This document shows positions 47,409 through 56,402 of a DNA stretch of 64,000 nt, piece by piece (position 1 is the stretch's first letter; each line of letters begins with the position of its first letter). The notes beneath the pieces are model-generated. The model did not search any database, was not told where the DNA came from, and saw only the letters and a program-made list of their open reading frames with translations. The translations under genes and the position numbers were made by a program. The stretch lies in NCBI RefSeq assembly GCF_029813775.1, contig NZ_JARVKW010000005.1:1-64000 (forward strand). The letters are read 5' to 3'. The DNA comes from Streptomyces sp. DH24. Lineage in GTDB: Bacteria; Actinomycetota; Actinomycetes; Streptomycetales; Streptomycetaceae.

Positions 47409-49612
47409 TGGCGGCAGACCCAGGGAGCCCGGCCGGTACGGGCCCGGGTGAGGACGGGACCGACGTACTCGACCGGCTCGACCCCGTCGTCCTGCACCAC
47501 ATCGTCAACACCCTCGGTTGGCCCGACCTGCGCCCCCTCCAGCGGGCGGCGATCACGCCGCTCATGGACGGCCAGGACGCCGTACTGCTGGCGCCGACTG
47601 CGGGCGGTAAGACCGAGGCGGCCTGCTTCCCGCTGCTATCGGCGATGGCCGAGCAGGGGTGGACCGGTACCTCGGTGCTGTACCTGTGCCCGCTCAAGGC
47701 ACTTCTCAACAACCTGGTCGGCCGCGTCGACGCGTACGCCCAGTGGCTGGGGCGGCGCGCGGCGCTCTGGCACGGCGACACCAAGGAGTCGCAACGGCAG
47801 CGCATCCGTACCGAGGCGCCGGACATTCTGCTCACGACCCCCGAGTCCCTCGAAGCGATCCTCATCGGCGTCAAGACCGACCACGATCGCCTGCTCGGCG
47901 GTGTGCGGGCCGTCGTCGTCGACGAGGTGCACGCCTTCGCGGGCGACGACCGGGGATGGCACCTGCTCGCCGTGCTCGAACGGCTGGCGAGGGTCACCGG
48001 GCGGCCCATCCAGCGCATCGGGCTCTCGGCGACCGTCGGTAATCCGGCTCAGCTGCTGCACTGGCTGCAAGGCGCGGGTGCCGAAAGCCGTGCCGGCCAG
48101 GTCGTCGCCCCGGGAGTGCAGTTGCCGCCCGCTTCAGACGGAGGCGGACACACCGACAGGGCCCCTGTCGCCCAACTCCGCAGGCCGGCGGGCGAGGTGG
48201 AACTCGACTACGTCGGCTCCCTCGACAACGCCGCCAAACTCATCGCAGCCCTGCACCGGGGAGAGAAACGGCTCGTCTTCTGCGACTCCCGCCGCCAGGT
48301 CGAGGAGCTGGGCGCCGCACTGCGGGCACGCGAGGTGACCGTATTCCTGTCCCACGCCTCCCTCTCCGTCGACGAACGCTCCCGCTCCGAGCAGGCCTTC
48401 GCCGAGGCACGCGACTGCGTCATCGTCTCCACCTCCACCCTTGAACTCGGCATCGACGTCGGTGACCTTGACCGCGTCGTCCAGATCGACTCACCGGCCT
48501 CCGTCGCCTCGTTCCTGCAACGCATCGGCCGCACCGGCCGGCGCCCCGGCACCGTACGCAACTGCCTGTTCCTCACCACCCGCAAGGAGACGCTGCTGCA
48601 GGCGGCGGGCCTGCTGCTGCTGTGGTCGCGGGGCTGGGTGGAGCCGGTCGTGCCCCCTCCCGAGCCGCGCCACCTCGTGGCCCAGCAACTGCTCGCCGTC
48701 ACCCTGCAACAGCACAAACTCGGGGACCAGTTGTGGGACCGGCAGTGGAACGGACTCGCCCCCTTCGACCGGTCCGCCGCGCCGATTGTGCGCTTCCTCA
48801 CCGAGGAGGGCTTCCTCGACAGCGACGGCGGCATGCTGTTCGTCGGGCCCGAGGCGGAACGCCGTTTCGGCAAGCGGCACTTCATCGACCTCACCGCGTC
48901 CTTCACCGCGCCGCCGCAGTTCACCGTCCTGTCCGGACGCACAGAGATCGGCCGCACCGACCCGAGCGTGCTCACCGAGGAACATTCCGGGCCGCGACGG
49001 CTGCTGCTCGGCGGACGCAGCTGGCAGGTCACGTACATCGACTGGCTGCGCAAACGCGTCTTCGTCGAGCCCGCTGACGGCGGCGGCATCGCCAAGTGGA
49101 TGAACGGCGGCGTCGCCGGACTGTCGTACGCCCTGACACGTGCCATGCGCGAGGTGCTGCTGGGTACCGACCCGCCTGTCTCCCTCACCCGGCGTGCGGA
49201 GGCGTGCCTGGCCGAGCAGCGCGAGACCGAGGCACCCGGCACCGTGCACCCCGGCGGCACGCTGATCACGCGCGTCGGCTCCGACGTCCGCTGGTGGACC
49301 TGGGCCGGTTACCGCGCTAACGCCACCCTGGCGGCCACCCTCCAGTCGGTGACCGACCCCCTGCAACGGCCCACCGACAGCTGGTTGCGCCTGCGCGAGA
49401 ACCTCACTCCGGCGGACTGGCGCGCGGCCCGTGAGAACGTCGGTGACAATCTCGTCCTGCCTGACGTGGACCGTCGGGCCGTACGCGGCCTCAAGTTCTC
49501 CGCCGCCCTGCCGGAACGCCTCGCCGTGGCGACGGTGGCGGCCCGCTTGGCCGACTTCGAGAGCGCCCGCTCGGTGCTCCGTGAGTCGGTGCGCTTTCAG
49601 CACGACGGCTGA
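47408..49612 (+). CDS. brxHI: BREX type 2 DEAD/DEAH-box helicase BrxHI
   Basis: This is a 734-residue superfamily 2 helicase. Motif I is LLAPTAGGKTEAACFPLL (about residues 59-76), motif II VVVDEVHAFAG (about 169-179), motif III GLSATVG and motif VI QRIGRTGRRPG. After the two RecA domains an Lhr-like C-terminal region follows. The ATG at 47408 shares its A with the brxD stop (TGATG); a GTG one codon earlier is equally possible. It is the last BREX gene before the right attachment site 240 bases on. Confidence 0.92.
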   Translation: MAADPGSPAGTGPGEDGTDVLDRLDPVVLHHIVNTLGWPDLRPLQRAAITPLMDGQDAVLLAPTAGGKTEAACFPLLSAMAEQGWTGTSVLYLCPLKALLNNLVGRVDAYAQWLGRRAALWHGDTKESQRQRIRTEAPDILLTTPESLEAILIGVKTDHDRLLGGVRAVVVDEVHAFAGDDRGWHLLAVLERLARVTGRPIQRIGLSATVGNPAQLLHWLQGAGAESRAGQVVAPGVQLPPASDGGGHTDRAPVAQLRRPAGEVELDYVGSLDNAAKLIAALHRGEKRLVFCDSRRQVEELGAALRAREVTVFLSHASLSVDERSRSEQAFAEARDCVIVSTSTLELGIDVGDLDRVVQIDSPASVASFLQRIGRTGRRPGTVRNCLFLTTRKETLLQAAGLLLLWSRGWVEPVVPPPEPRHLVAQQLLAVTLQQHKLGDQLWDRQWNGLAPFDRSAAPIVRFLTEEGFLDSDGGMLFVGPEAERRFGKRHFIDLTASFTAPPQFTVLSGRTEIGRTDPSVLTEEHSGPRRLLLGGRSWQVTYIDWLRKRVFVEPADGGGIAKWMNGGVAGLSYALTRAMREVLLGTDPPVSLTRRAEACLAEQRETEAPGTVHPGGTLITRVGSDVRWWTWAGYRANATLAATLQSVTDPLQRPTDSWLRLRENLTPADWRAARENVGDNLVLPDVDRRAVRGLKFSAALPERLAVATVAARLADFESARSVLRESVRFQHDG

Positions 49613-49851
49613 ATCGGAAAAGCCGCCAAGGCCGCGGCAGCCGGACGCCGGGCGTTACGCCCGCCCCAACTGCTCCGTCACCTCGCGGAGACATCTTCGA
49701 GCGCATCGAGCGGACCGTCTGACCCCAACAGTGACGACGCCCCCGTCCCGGACCGCTTCAGGGCTGGGTGTCTCCTTACGTAGCCATCAAGGTAGCCACA
49801 CAAGCGCCCTCGCTCCGCGTTTGCACAGGTCATAGCGCTGCGGTGATCTTC

Positions 49852-49877
49852 CCCGGCGTACAGCCCGACTCGTCTGC
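49852..49877 (+). repeat. attR: right 26-bp direct repeat
   Basis: This is an exact copy of the last 26 bases of rnpB, in the same orientation, 27 bases before the stop of the first phosphotransferase gene of the biosynthetic cluster. The 239 bases between brxHI and attR contain no recognisable gene. Confidence 0.85.
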
Positions 49878-49903
49878 CGCCCTCCGCCGGGCCGGGGGAG
49901 GGC

Positions 49904-50449
49904 TCAGGGCGTCCCGCCGGTCACCGCCGCGGCGATCGTGCGGGCGCATTCCAGGGCCTCGGTCTTGCTCGTGTCGACCTCGACGTCGTAGACGACCCCC
50001 TCGTGCACGATCTCGGCCTGCGAGGCGGCCATGCCGACCGTGCGGTCCCCTCGGGCGAGCTCCCGTCCCGCCGCGGTCTCGGCGTCGCACCGCACGCCGA
50101 CCCACAGCACGTCCAGCCCGGCGAGTCGCTCGCGGGTCCGCTGCTGGGAGGCGGCGCCGCCGAGGAAGACGTCGTCGATGATCACGCGCGCCCCGGCCCG
50201 CGCCATGGCGGCGATGCCCGCCGTCCAGGCGGCCTCGATCTCCCGGAACCCGGCGCCGACCTCGACCTCGCCCTGCTGCCCGAACGCGATGCCGGAGCCG
50301 GACGCGGTCAGTGACGGCGGCAGCCTGGCGACCAGGTCGTCCACACCGAGGGCGATCCACGGGGTGGGGAGGATCGCCTGGAGACAGCGGCTGATGCCGG
50401 TCTTCCCGGAGCTGGATCCGCCGTTCAGCACGATGACTTGGGTACTCAT
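49904..50449 (-). CDS. Chloramphenicol 3-O-phosphotransferase-like kinase (copy 1)
   Basis: The 181-residue P-loop kinase is closely similar to S. venezuelae CPT, which phosphorylates the primary hydroxyl of chloramphenicol for self-protection. It has the P-loop [12 protein letters not shown] (about residues 8-19) and [10 protein letters not shown] with the Asp at position 37, the catalytic base in CPT. The family blocks [23 protein letters not shown] and VYDVEVDTS are also present. The ATG is at 50449. It is the last gene of the minus-strand cluster, next to attR. A paralogue lies at 53744-54277. Self-resistance or a biosynthetic protecting step are both possible. Confidence 0.9.
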   Translation of the reverse strand: MSTQVIVLNGGSSSGKTGISRCLQAILPTPWIALGVDDLVARLPPSLTASGSGIAFGQQGEVEVGAGFREIEAAWTAGIAAMARAGARVIIDDVFLGGAASQQRTRERLAGLDVLWVGVRCDAETAAGRELARGDRTVGMAASQAEIVHEGVVYDVEVDTSKTEALECARTIAAAVTGGTP

Positions 50450-50565
50450 GTGAGGGCTCACTTTCGGGAGTCGTGCGGTCGCCCGCCGAGTATGGACCAC
50501 CGCGGCTTCACGTCCGCCGGATCCGGTCAGCGGGCGACGACGGCGGAACGCGGTCCGCCGGGGCC

Positions 50566-51540
50566 TCAGCCGGCCAGCGAGTTCTCGATCCGGCGGAGCT
50601 CCTGGGCGACCTCCAGGAGATCGTCCGCGCAGGCGGAGAGAATTTCGGCGACGGCGCTCCTGCCGTGCATCGGAATGGCGGGGGCGAGGCGCTTCCAGTC
50701 CTCGGTGCTGCACAACTGCGTGCGCAATTGGTGCAGGACGAATCGCCCGTTCTCGCTGAGCCGGAGCGAAGGGTCTTTGCGGAGCCTGTCGAAAAGGTTC
50801 ATCCGCTGCTCGTGATCGGAGACGGAGGCGACGCTCCGCCGATCGACGACGGCCGGCAGACTCGCGCGGCTTTCCGTGCATCCCTTCCGCTGTTTCTCCG
50901 GGACGGGTTCCTGACCGCTGGCCAGGCGTCGTCGGACATCGCGGACGGTTCCCACGGATATGCCGGTCTGCCGGGCGATCTCCCGCAGTGACGCCGTCGG
51001 ATTCTGTTTGATCACTTCCGCGGCGGCGGCGCGCCCCGCCGCCGTACTCGACGGACGGGCACGTCCGTCACAGCCGATACGGATTTCCGGCGCGGCGTCC
51101 TCCTTGCCGGACTTCTGCCGAATGGTCGCCACGCTCTTGGCGCTCAGACCGCTCATTTTGGCGATGCTGCGGTCGGACCAGTCCGGGTGACAGCGGAGGA
51201 TGCGCAGTGCTGCCTGTTTTCTCTCCTCGCGCGACAGCGGGAGGCCGTGCTGCACATTGGACTCCACCGCGAGCAGAAAAGCGGCCTGCTCGTCGCCCTC
51301 GAACCACTGGGCGGCGAGGGTGTGGTGGCCACGCAGTCTCATCGCGTGCACCCTATGCATTCCGTCCACCACGCGCATCGTTTCCCGATGCACCACGATC
51401 GGCTGGAACTCCGCATCGCTCTCGGCCAGACGCTGCACATGCTCAAGGTCGATTCCGAAACGCGGCGAGTCGGCCTGCCGCAAGGAGCTCAGCGCGATCT
51501 GGAAGCTGGTTTCCGGCTTACAGCCTGCGGTTTCTGACAT
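50566..51540 (-). CDS. ParB-like, StrR-type pathway-specific regulator
   Basis: This is a 324-residue DNA-binding protein. A ParB/Srx-like N-terminal domain ([20 protein letters not shown], about residues 47-66; [18 protein letters not shown] near 90) is followed by two HTH segments ([20 protein letters not shown] near 125 and [20 protein letters not shown] near 175). The architecture matches StrR, NovG and related activators of antibiotic clusters, so it is the likely activator of this operon. The ATG is at 51540. Its codon use is less GC-rich than the core genes. Confidence 0.88.
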   Translation of the reverse strand: MSETAGCKPETSFQIALSSLRQADSPRFGIDLEHVQRLAESDAEFQPIVVHRETMRVVDGMHRVHAMRLRGHHTLAAQWFEGDEQAAFLLAVESNVQHGLPLSREERKQAALRILRCHPDWSDRSIAKMSGLSAKSVATIRQKSGKEDAAPEIRIGCDGRARPSSTAAGRAAAAEVIKQNPTASLREIARQTGISVGTVRDVRRRLASGQEPVPEKQRKGCTESRASLPAVVDRRSVASVSDHEQRMNLFDRLRKDPSLRLSENGRFVLHQLRTQLCSTEDWKRLAPAIPMHGRSAVAEILSACADDLLEVAQELRRIENSLAG

Positions 51541-51584
51541 TGCATCTTCTCCTGGGGCAAGCAAAACAACTGTGGCGTCCGGAG

Positions 51585-52751
51585 CTAGGCATTCTCGTAA
51601 CTGGGCCGCATCGCGCGCAGGCTCACCACGGACAGGAGGAGCGCCACGGAAGAGGCGCAGATGATGGCTGTCGGCACCGAGAGGCCGGCCGTGGCGAGGG
51701 CGATGTAGGCACCCGCCAAGGGAAGGCCGAGCAGCGAGAGAATCATCGTGATGGAGATGGTCAGCGCGTAGTTCTCGGCCGGCATGGCCGCGTTCCGGAC
51801 CACTCGCGCGTGCACCGAGAACGCCACCAGCGGGCCCGCGACCAGGCAGAACGACAGTGCGAGTACCGGCACACTCGTGGAGAAGGCGAGCAGGAGCGGA
51901 CTGGCCGGGATCACCACGGCGGCGATGATCCCCAGCGGCTCGACCAGCTTCTTCTCCGCGATCTTCGAGCTCGACAGGAAGTAGACGAACGACACGACAG
52001 CCGCGAGGCCGTACACGCCGCCGAGATAGACCTCGGACTCCCCCTCGATGTGCAGGACCAGATCGGGAAGCGCCGTGTACATGAGGCCGAAGGCGAAGTT
52101 CGTCGACATCATCAGGATTCCGAGCCAGCGCAGCGTGACGCTGCGCGCGACGAACCGGAAGGCGTCCTTGATGGCCGTGAACGTGTTCCCGAACGACACC
52201 TGGCTGCGGTGTTCGTCGCTCGGCATGCTCCTGGCGAGGAGAAGGAGCAGGAGGTAGCCCCCCGCCGAGACGAGGAAGAGCAGGTGCGGCGCCAGATGGA
52301 CGACGATCCAGGCGCCGCAGATGGGCACGATCACCTGCATCGTCTGCTGATTGAACTGGAAGAAGGAGAAGGCCTTCGCCACCTCGTCCTGGCTGCCCAG
52401 CACGGTGATGTGCTTCTCGAAGGCGACGTAGGCGAAGAGATTGAAGAGGGAAAGGATGCCACCCACGATGATGTAGGCGGCGGCGCTCTCGGACCCCAGC
52501 AATATGCCGAAAAACAGGAGACAGACGGCCAGTCGGATCGCGTTCGACCCCACGAAGACATTCCGCACTCCGTATCGGTCCACGATGATTCCGGTGAGCG
52601 GAAGCATCATGATGGTCGGCAACCACTCGACCAGAAAGGAGACGCCCGAGGACTGCACACTCCCGGTCGCGCGGAACACCATGAGAGGAATGGCGAAAAG
52701 GAGGAAGCGCTCAATAAACGTCTGGAAAAGCAGATAAATTTTGAGCGACAA
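51585..52751 (-). CDS. MFS transporter, probable product exporter
   Basis: This MFS protein of about 388 residues has some 11-12 hydrophobic helices, the DRYGVRNVFVGSN motif A-like loop and a duplicated layout. It lies between the regulator and HAD genes in the same direction, so it likely exports the product or a phosphorylated precursor. The start is unclear. TTG at 52751 (giving SLKIYLLFQTF) has GGGGAGG at ideal spacing and is chosen; an in-frame TTG at 52808 would add 19 residues but has no ribosome site. Confidence 0.84.
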   Translation of the reverse strand: MSLKIYLLFQTFIERFLLFAIPLMVFRATGSVQSSGVSFLVEWLPTIMMLPLTGIIVDRYGVRNVFVGSNAIRLAVCLLFFGILLGSESAAAYIIVGGILSLFNLFAYVAFEKHITVLGSQDEVAKAFSFFQFNQQTMQVIVPICGAWIVVHLAPHLLFLVSAGGYLLLLLLARSMPSDEHRSQVSFGNTFTAIKDAFRFVARSVTLRWLGILMMSTNFAFGLMYTALPDLVLHIEGESEVYLGGVYGLAAVVSFVYFLSSSKIAEKKLVEPLGIIAAVVIPASPLLLAFSTSVPVLALSFCLVAGPLVAFSVHARVVRNAAMPAENYALTISITMILSLLGLPLAGAYIALATAGLSVPTAIICASSVALLLSVVSLRAMRPSYENA

Positions 52752-52934
52752 GAACCCTCCCCGTGACGCCGGGATGGTTATCCGTCGACGCCGGCTCTCC
52801 GTTGGCAACTCATGTTCGATCTGAACCCGCCCGATCCTGACCGACGTGGCGGAGAGCTGTCAACCAGTCATACTTTGCCGGAAGTGGAAGGCCAATGTGC
52901 CCGCCTTTTCCGCCACTGGCTGAAAATGGGCGGG

Positions 52935-53606
52935 TCAACTACCGGTTTCTTGCTGGGACAACAAGATCGGGAAGGCTTCGTTGACCGTCTTGACCACCTC
53001 GTCGGGCAGGATCCCGCCGGTCGGCAGTTCCCTGCCGTGCGAGACCCAGATCGTCCGCATGCCCAGCGCCGCGGCCCCCGCGATGTCGTCCTCCAAGGAG
53101 TCGCCGACCATCCATCCGCCCTCCAGTGCCGTGGCGGCACGGCGTCCGACGATCCGGAAGACCTCCGGGTCGGGCTTGCTCACCGCCTCGTCGTGGGCGA
53201 AGCACAGCACGTCGAAGAAGTCGCCCAGGTTGTCGCGCATCTTCGGGCGCTGCTGGTCCTCCCTGCCGTTGGTCAACAGCGCCATCAGCCAGCCCTGTTC
53301 GCGCAGCATCAGCAGGTTCTGCGGCACGCCGTCGATGGTCCGGACGAGATGGGGCCACCGCTGCCAGAACAGGCGCCGCAGTTCGGACGGCGACTCGGAG
53401 AACCCGAAGCGGTCGACGATGGCGCGGAAGGTCACCTCGGGGGAGACCGGCCGCTGCTGCTCGTTCCGCAGGAAGGCCAGCCCTTCCGGGCCCAGGGCGC
53501 GCTGCTCGGTCAGCTCGACGAACCAGCGGTCGATCGCGCCGGTGCTGTCCACCAGCGTGTCGTCCAGATCGAATATGACGAACTTCTTCACGCGTGACCC
53601 ACTCAT
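52935..53606 (-). CDS. HAD-family phosphatase
   Basis: This is a 223-residue haloacid-dehalogenase hydrolase with all four motifs: FDLDDTLVDS (nucleophile and acid Asp), LLTNGREDQ, SKPDPEVF with the Lys, and GDSLEDDIAGA. It would hydrolyse a phosphate ester in the cytosol. In a cluster with two CPT-type kinases, a matching dephosphorylation step is attractive. The ATG at 53606 and GTG at 53591 are both possible starts. A 137-base gap with CAA/GGC repeats separates it from the second kinase gene. Confidence 0.86.
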   Translation of the reverse strand: MSGSRVKKFVIFDLDDTLVDSTGAIDRWFVELTEQRALGPEGLAFLRNEQQRPVSPEVTFRAIVDRFGFSESPSELRRLFWQRWPHLVRTIDGVPQNLLMLREQGWLMALLTNGREDQQRPKMRDNLGDFFDVLCFAHDEAVSKPDPEVFRIVGRRAATALEGGWMVGDSLEDDIAGAAALGMRTIWVSHGRELPTGGILPDEVVKTVNEAFPILLSQQETGS

Positions 53607-53743
53607 TCTCGGGGCGGCAACAGCAGAGGCGGCAACAACACCAGCGGCGACAACGGCCGCAGCGGCGGCGGACCGGCCCCGGGCCGGCCGCCCGGGCACG
53701 GGCGAGCGGTCGGCCGGGGGCCGGAGCACGGGACGGGGCCCGG

Positions 53744-54277
53744 TCAGACCACGTGCTTCGCGATGAGACGGGCGCACTGCAGGGACTCGGTGTGGCTGGT
53801 GTCCACCTCGACGTCGTACTCGACGCCCTTGTGCACCTTCTCGGCCTGGGAGGCCGCCATCCCGGGGACGCGGTCGCCGCGCGCGATCTCCCGCCCCGCC
53901 GCGATCTCGGGGTCGCACCGTACGCCGACCCAGAGCACGTCGAGTCCTTCGAGGCGCTCACGGAGGCGGTCCTGCGAGTCCCTGCCCCCGAGGAAGACGT
54001 CGTCGATGATGATCCGGGCCCCGGCCCGCGCCATGGCCGCGATACCGGCCGTCCAGGCGGCCTCGGCCTCGCGGAAGCTCGCGCCGACCTCGACGGAGCC
54101 GTCCTCGCCCAGTTCGACGCCGGCGTCGGACTGCATCATCTTCGCCGGCAGCGCCGAAATGAGGTCGTCCACACCGAGGCTGATCCACGGCAGGGGGAGA
54201 ATGGCCTTCAGACAGCGGGTGATCCCGGTCTTGCCGGAGCTGGACCCGCCATTGAGAACGATGATCTGTGTGCTCAC
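53744..54277 (-). CDS. Chloramphenicol 3-O-phosphotransferase-like kinase (copy 2)
   Basis: This is a 177-residue paralogue of the protein at 49904-50449. It has the same P-loop [22 protein letters not shown] with the catalytic Asp37, [23 protein letters not shown] and [14 protein letters not shown]. It is about as close to S. venezuelae CPT as copy 1. The GTG start overlaps the stop of the TauD gene (GTGA), so this copy is translationally coupled to biosynthesis, whereas copy 1 stands at the operon end. The two may act on different hydroxyls, or one may protect an intermediate and the other the product. Confidence 0.9.
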   Translation of the reverse strand: MSTQIIVLNGGSSSGKTGITRCLKAILPLPWISLGVDDLISALPAKMMQSDAGVELGEDGSVEVGASFREAEAAWTAGIAAMARAGARIIIDDVFLGGRDSQDRLRERLEGLDVLWVGVRCDPEIAAGREIARGDRVPGMAASQAEKVHKGVEYDVEVDTSHTESLQCARLIAKHVV

Positions 54278-55122
54278 TTGATCGGCATGCCTTCCAGGGT
54301 GATGCGTTCCATCTTGCGGACGTGCGGCCAGTAGTCGGAGACGGCGTAGTGCTGGGTCGCGAGGTTGTCCCAGATCGCCACGTCCCCCTCGTCCCACTGG
54401 AACCGGCACTGGAATTCCGGCCGCCAGGCGAGCCGGTGGACCATGTCGAGGATCCGGCGGCTCTCCTCGTCGCCGACGCCCTCGATGCGGACGCCGGAGA
54501 CCTTGTTGGAGAACAGCAACCTCTCCCCGGTCAGGGGGTGGGTGAGCACCAGCGGGTGCGACTGGGCGGGGAACTGCTCCTGCATCCGGCGGAGCGCGTC
54601 CTCGTTGTCCTTGAAGGCGGAGCGGTAGATCTGCACCCAGTCGTGGACGACCCGCAGTTCGTCGAGCTCGGACTTCACCGAGTCGCTCAGCGAGTCGTAC
54701 GCCTTGGCCATGTTCGCCCAGACGGTGTCGCCGCCCTGGGGCGGGATGCGCACGGCCCGCAGGACCGAGGCGAAGGGCGGTATCTCCCGCCAGTTGAGGT
54801 CGCTGTGCCAGGAGTTGAGGTTCCCGGTGACCTTCTCGTCGTGGTAAATGCCGGTAATCTCCGGGTACTCGGGATACGGCTGGAAGGGCGAGATCCCGGT
54901 GATCACGTCGGCCGCCGTACGGAAGGGGTGGACCTCCTTCCTGCCGAGCTGCCCCACCATCTCCGTGAAGGTGGCCGGGCTGAAGTGCTGGCTCTTGAAG
55001 AACACCACCTTGTGCTGCAGCAGCAGCTCCATCACGAAGTCCCGGAATCCCGGTTCGGCCGGGTCCATCTTGTAGTCGTCGACGACCACTCCGATGTGAG
55101 TGCCGAGCCTGGTGCGTGCCAT
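54274..55122 (-). CDS. TauD/TfdA-family Fe(II)/2-oxoglutarate dioxygenase
   Basis: This is a 282-residue non-haem iron oxygenase, probably hydroxylating or desaturating an amino-acid-like unit. The iron triad is visible: WHSDLNW (His and Asp, about residues 105-111) and [20 protein letters not shown] (distal His and 2-oxoglutarate Arg, near 250-270). Length and motif spacing match TauD. The ATG at 55122 lies 2 bases from the stop of the ATP-grasp gene, and its own stop overlaps the kinase start. Confidence 0.9.
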   Translation of the reverse strand: MARTRLGTHIGVVVDDYKMDPAEPGFRDFVMELLLQHKVVFFKSQHFSPATFTEMVGQLGRKEVHPFRTAADVITGISPFQPYPEYPEITGIYHDEKVTGNLNSWHSDLNWREIPPFASVLRAVRIPPQGGDTVWANMAKAYDSLSDSVKSELDELRVVHDWVQIYRSAFKDNEDALRRMQEQFPAQSHPLVLTHPLTGERLLFSNKVSGVRIEGVGDEESRRILDMVHRLAWRPEFQCRFQWDEGDVAIWDNLATQHYAVSDYWPHVRKMERITLEGMPIK

Positions 55123-55124
55123 CG

Positions 55125-56402
55125 CTAGTCTCCCGCCTTCGTAGTGAGTGTGTAGGTGTCGACGATCCGCCCCATGCTCTGCTCCACCGCGGCCTCGGAC
55201 GGGCCGCCGACCAGGAACCTGCCGCTGGTGCGCCAGACGTTGCCGCGTCCGTTCAGCACGTCGCCCACCGCGGGGATGTCGGCGCTCAGCACCTCGTCCG
55301 GCAGCTCGTCGGGCGCGGTGACGTCGAGGACCTGGACCGGTCCTCGCGCGCCCAGCGGCATGTACAGCCATCCGGAGGCGGCCGGTTCCGGCGTGTCCAG
55401 CATGGTCCTGGGGGTGACCACCTCCGAGGGCCTGCCCAGGCAGGCCAGCACGGCTTCCCTGGCGAGGTCGACGCCGAAGACCGTGCGCTGGTGCCACGAG
55501 ATGCCGGCGCCGCCGAAGCGGTTGCCGATCTCCAGGAACACCAGCCTGTCGTCGGGGGTGTGGAACAGCTCCATGTGGAACGTGCTGTCCGCCAGTCCCA
55601 GGGCGTCGAGGACGGTCGCGGTGAACTCCCGCATCCGCGCCGTCAGCTCGGGATCGTCCGACGTCACCGCGGCGAGCGGCTGGTTGCCGTGCTGGAAGTT
55701 GAAGCAGGTGTCCAGATAGCGGGAGGCGCAGAACCAGCGCATCTCGCCGTCGCGCACGACGCCGTCGATGTGGTAGATCGGGCCGGCCACGAACTCCTCG
55801 ACCTCGTACCCGGCTTCGATGCCGCCCTCCGCGGCGACCGCCAGCAGGTCGTCGGCGTCGTCGAGGATGCGCACCCCGATGCTCGCACCCTGACTGCGGG
55901 GCTTGAGCACGACCGGACCCGGGGGCAACCCGCGGACGAAGTCCTCCAGTTCGGCGGCAGGCGTCCGCGGGCCGACCGGCAGGAAGCGCGGCACGGGAAC
56001 CCCGGCGGCCGACAGCACCTCCTTCATCGGCACCTTGTCCCGGCACAGCAGCGCGGTCCGTACGCTCGTGCCGGGTACGCCGAAGTGCTCGCGCAGCCGC
56101 GCGGCGGGCAGTGTCGTGTGCTCGTACAGCGCGACGATCGCGTCCGGGGGACCGAACTCGGCGGCCAGCTCGTCGACGAGTTCCCGCATGCGGTCGAAGG
56201 CGCGGTCGTAGGTCTCCAGATCCGCCGAGTCCGGCAGATCGAGCAGGGCGATCCGGGCGAACCGTGACGCCAGCTCCTCGGGCAGCCGCGACCTGCTCCC
56301 CCGCGCCATCACCGCTGTCACGTGATCGGCGTCGAAGTCGACCGTGTGCGCCTCCGAGGCGTGGAAACCGACGTGGACGACGTGCCGTTTGCCGGGGCTC
56401 AC
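55125..56402 (-). CDS. ATP-grasp carboxylate-amine ligase
   Basis: This is a 425-residue ATP-grasp enzyme that activates a carboxylate as acyl phosphate and joins it to an amine. The N-terminal domain is Rossmann-like. The ATP-grasp core runs from [20 protein letters not shown] (Lys and Gly-loop, about residues 170-190) to [18 protein letters not shown] (Mg-binding Glu/Asn, about 297-314). It is of the type used for dipeptide formation in natural products (BacD/L-amino-acid-ligase-like). The GTG start at 56402 overlaps the stop of the CmlA-like gene. It suggests that the amino product is extended by an amide. Confidence 0.87.
   Translation of the reverse strand: MSPGKRHVVHVGFHASEAHTVDFDADHVTAVMARGSRSRLPEELASRFARIALLDLPDSADLETYDRAFDRMRELVDELAAEFGPPDAIVALYEHTTLPAARLREHFGVPGTSVRTALLCRDKVPMKEVLSAAGVPVPRFLPVGPRTPAAELEDFVRGLPPGPVVLKPRSQGASIGVRILDDADDLLAVAAEGGIEAGYEVEEFVAGPIYHIDGVVRDGEMRWFCASRYLDTCFNFQHGNQPLAAVTSDDPELTARMREFTATVLDALGLADSTFHMELFHTPDDRLVFLEIGNRFGGAGISWHQRTVFGVDLAREAVLACLGRPSEVVTPRTMLDTPEPAASGWLYMPLGARGPVQVLDVTAPDELPDEVLSADIPAVGDVLNGRGNVWRTSGRFLVGGPSEAAVEQSMGRIVDTYTLTTKAGD

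Larger units (their letters stand above)
25060..49877. mobile_element. 24.8-kb BREX type 2 genomic island integrated at rnpB
   Basis: The segment between the two perfect 26-bp repeats carries a complete BREX-2 phage-defence set, a toxin-antitoxin pair, a DUF397/DUF5753 regulatory trio and gene remnants. Both flanks are ordinary in layout. No integrase, excisionase, relaxase or transposase gene is recognisable inside, so it is probably immobile now or was mobilised in trans. A third, one-base-deleted att-like copy at 26176-26199 splits off a 1.1-kb left segment, hinting at two successive integrations. Several parts are less GC-rich than the flanks, notably pglX and 25060-26400. Confidence 0.82.

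Noticed and set aside
49613..49851. Possible integrase fragment next to attR
   Set aside because: The region was read in all frames for tyrosine or serine recombinase motifs and none was found. The short frames end quickly.
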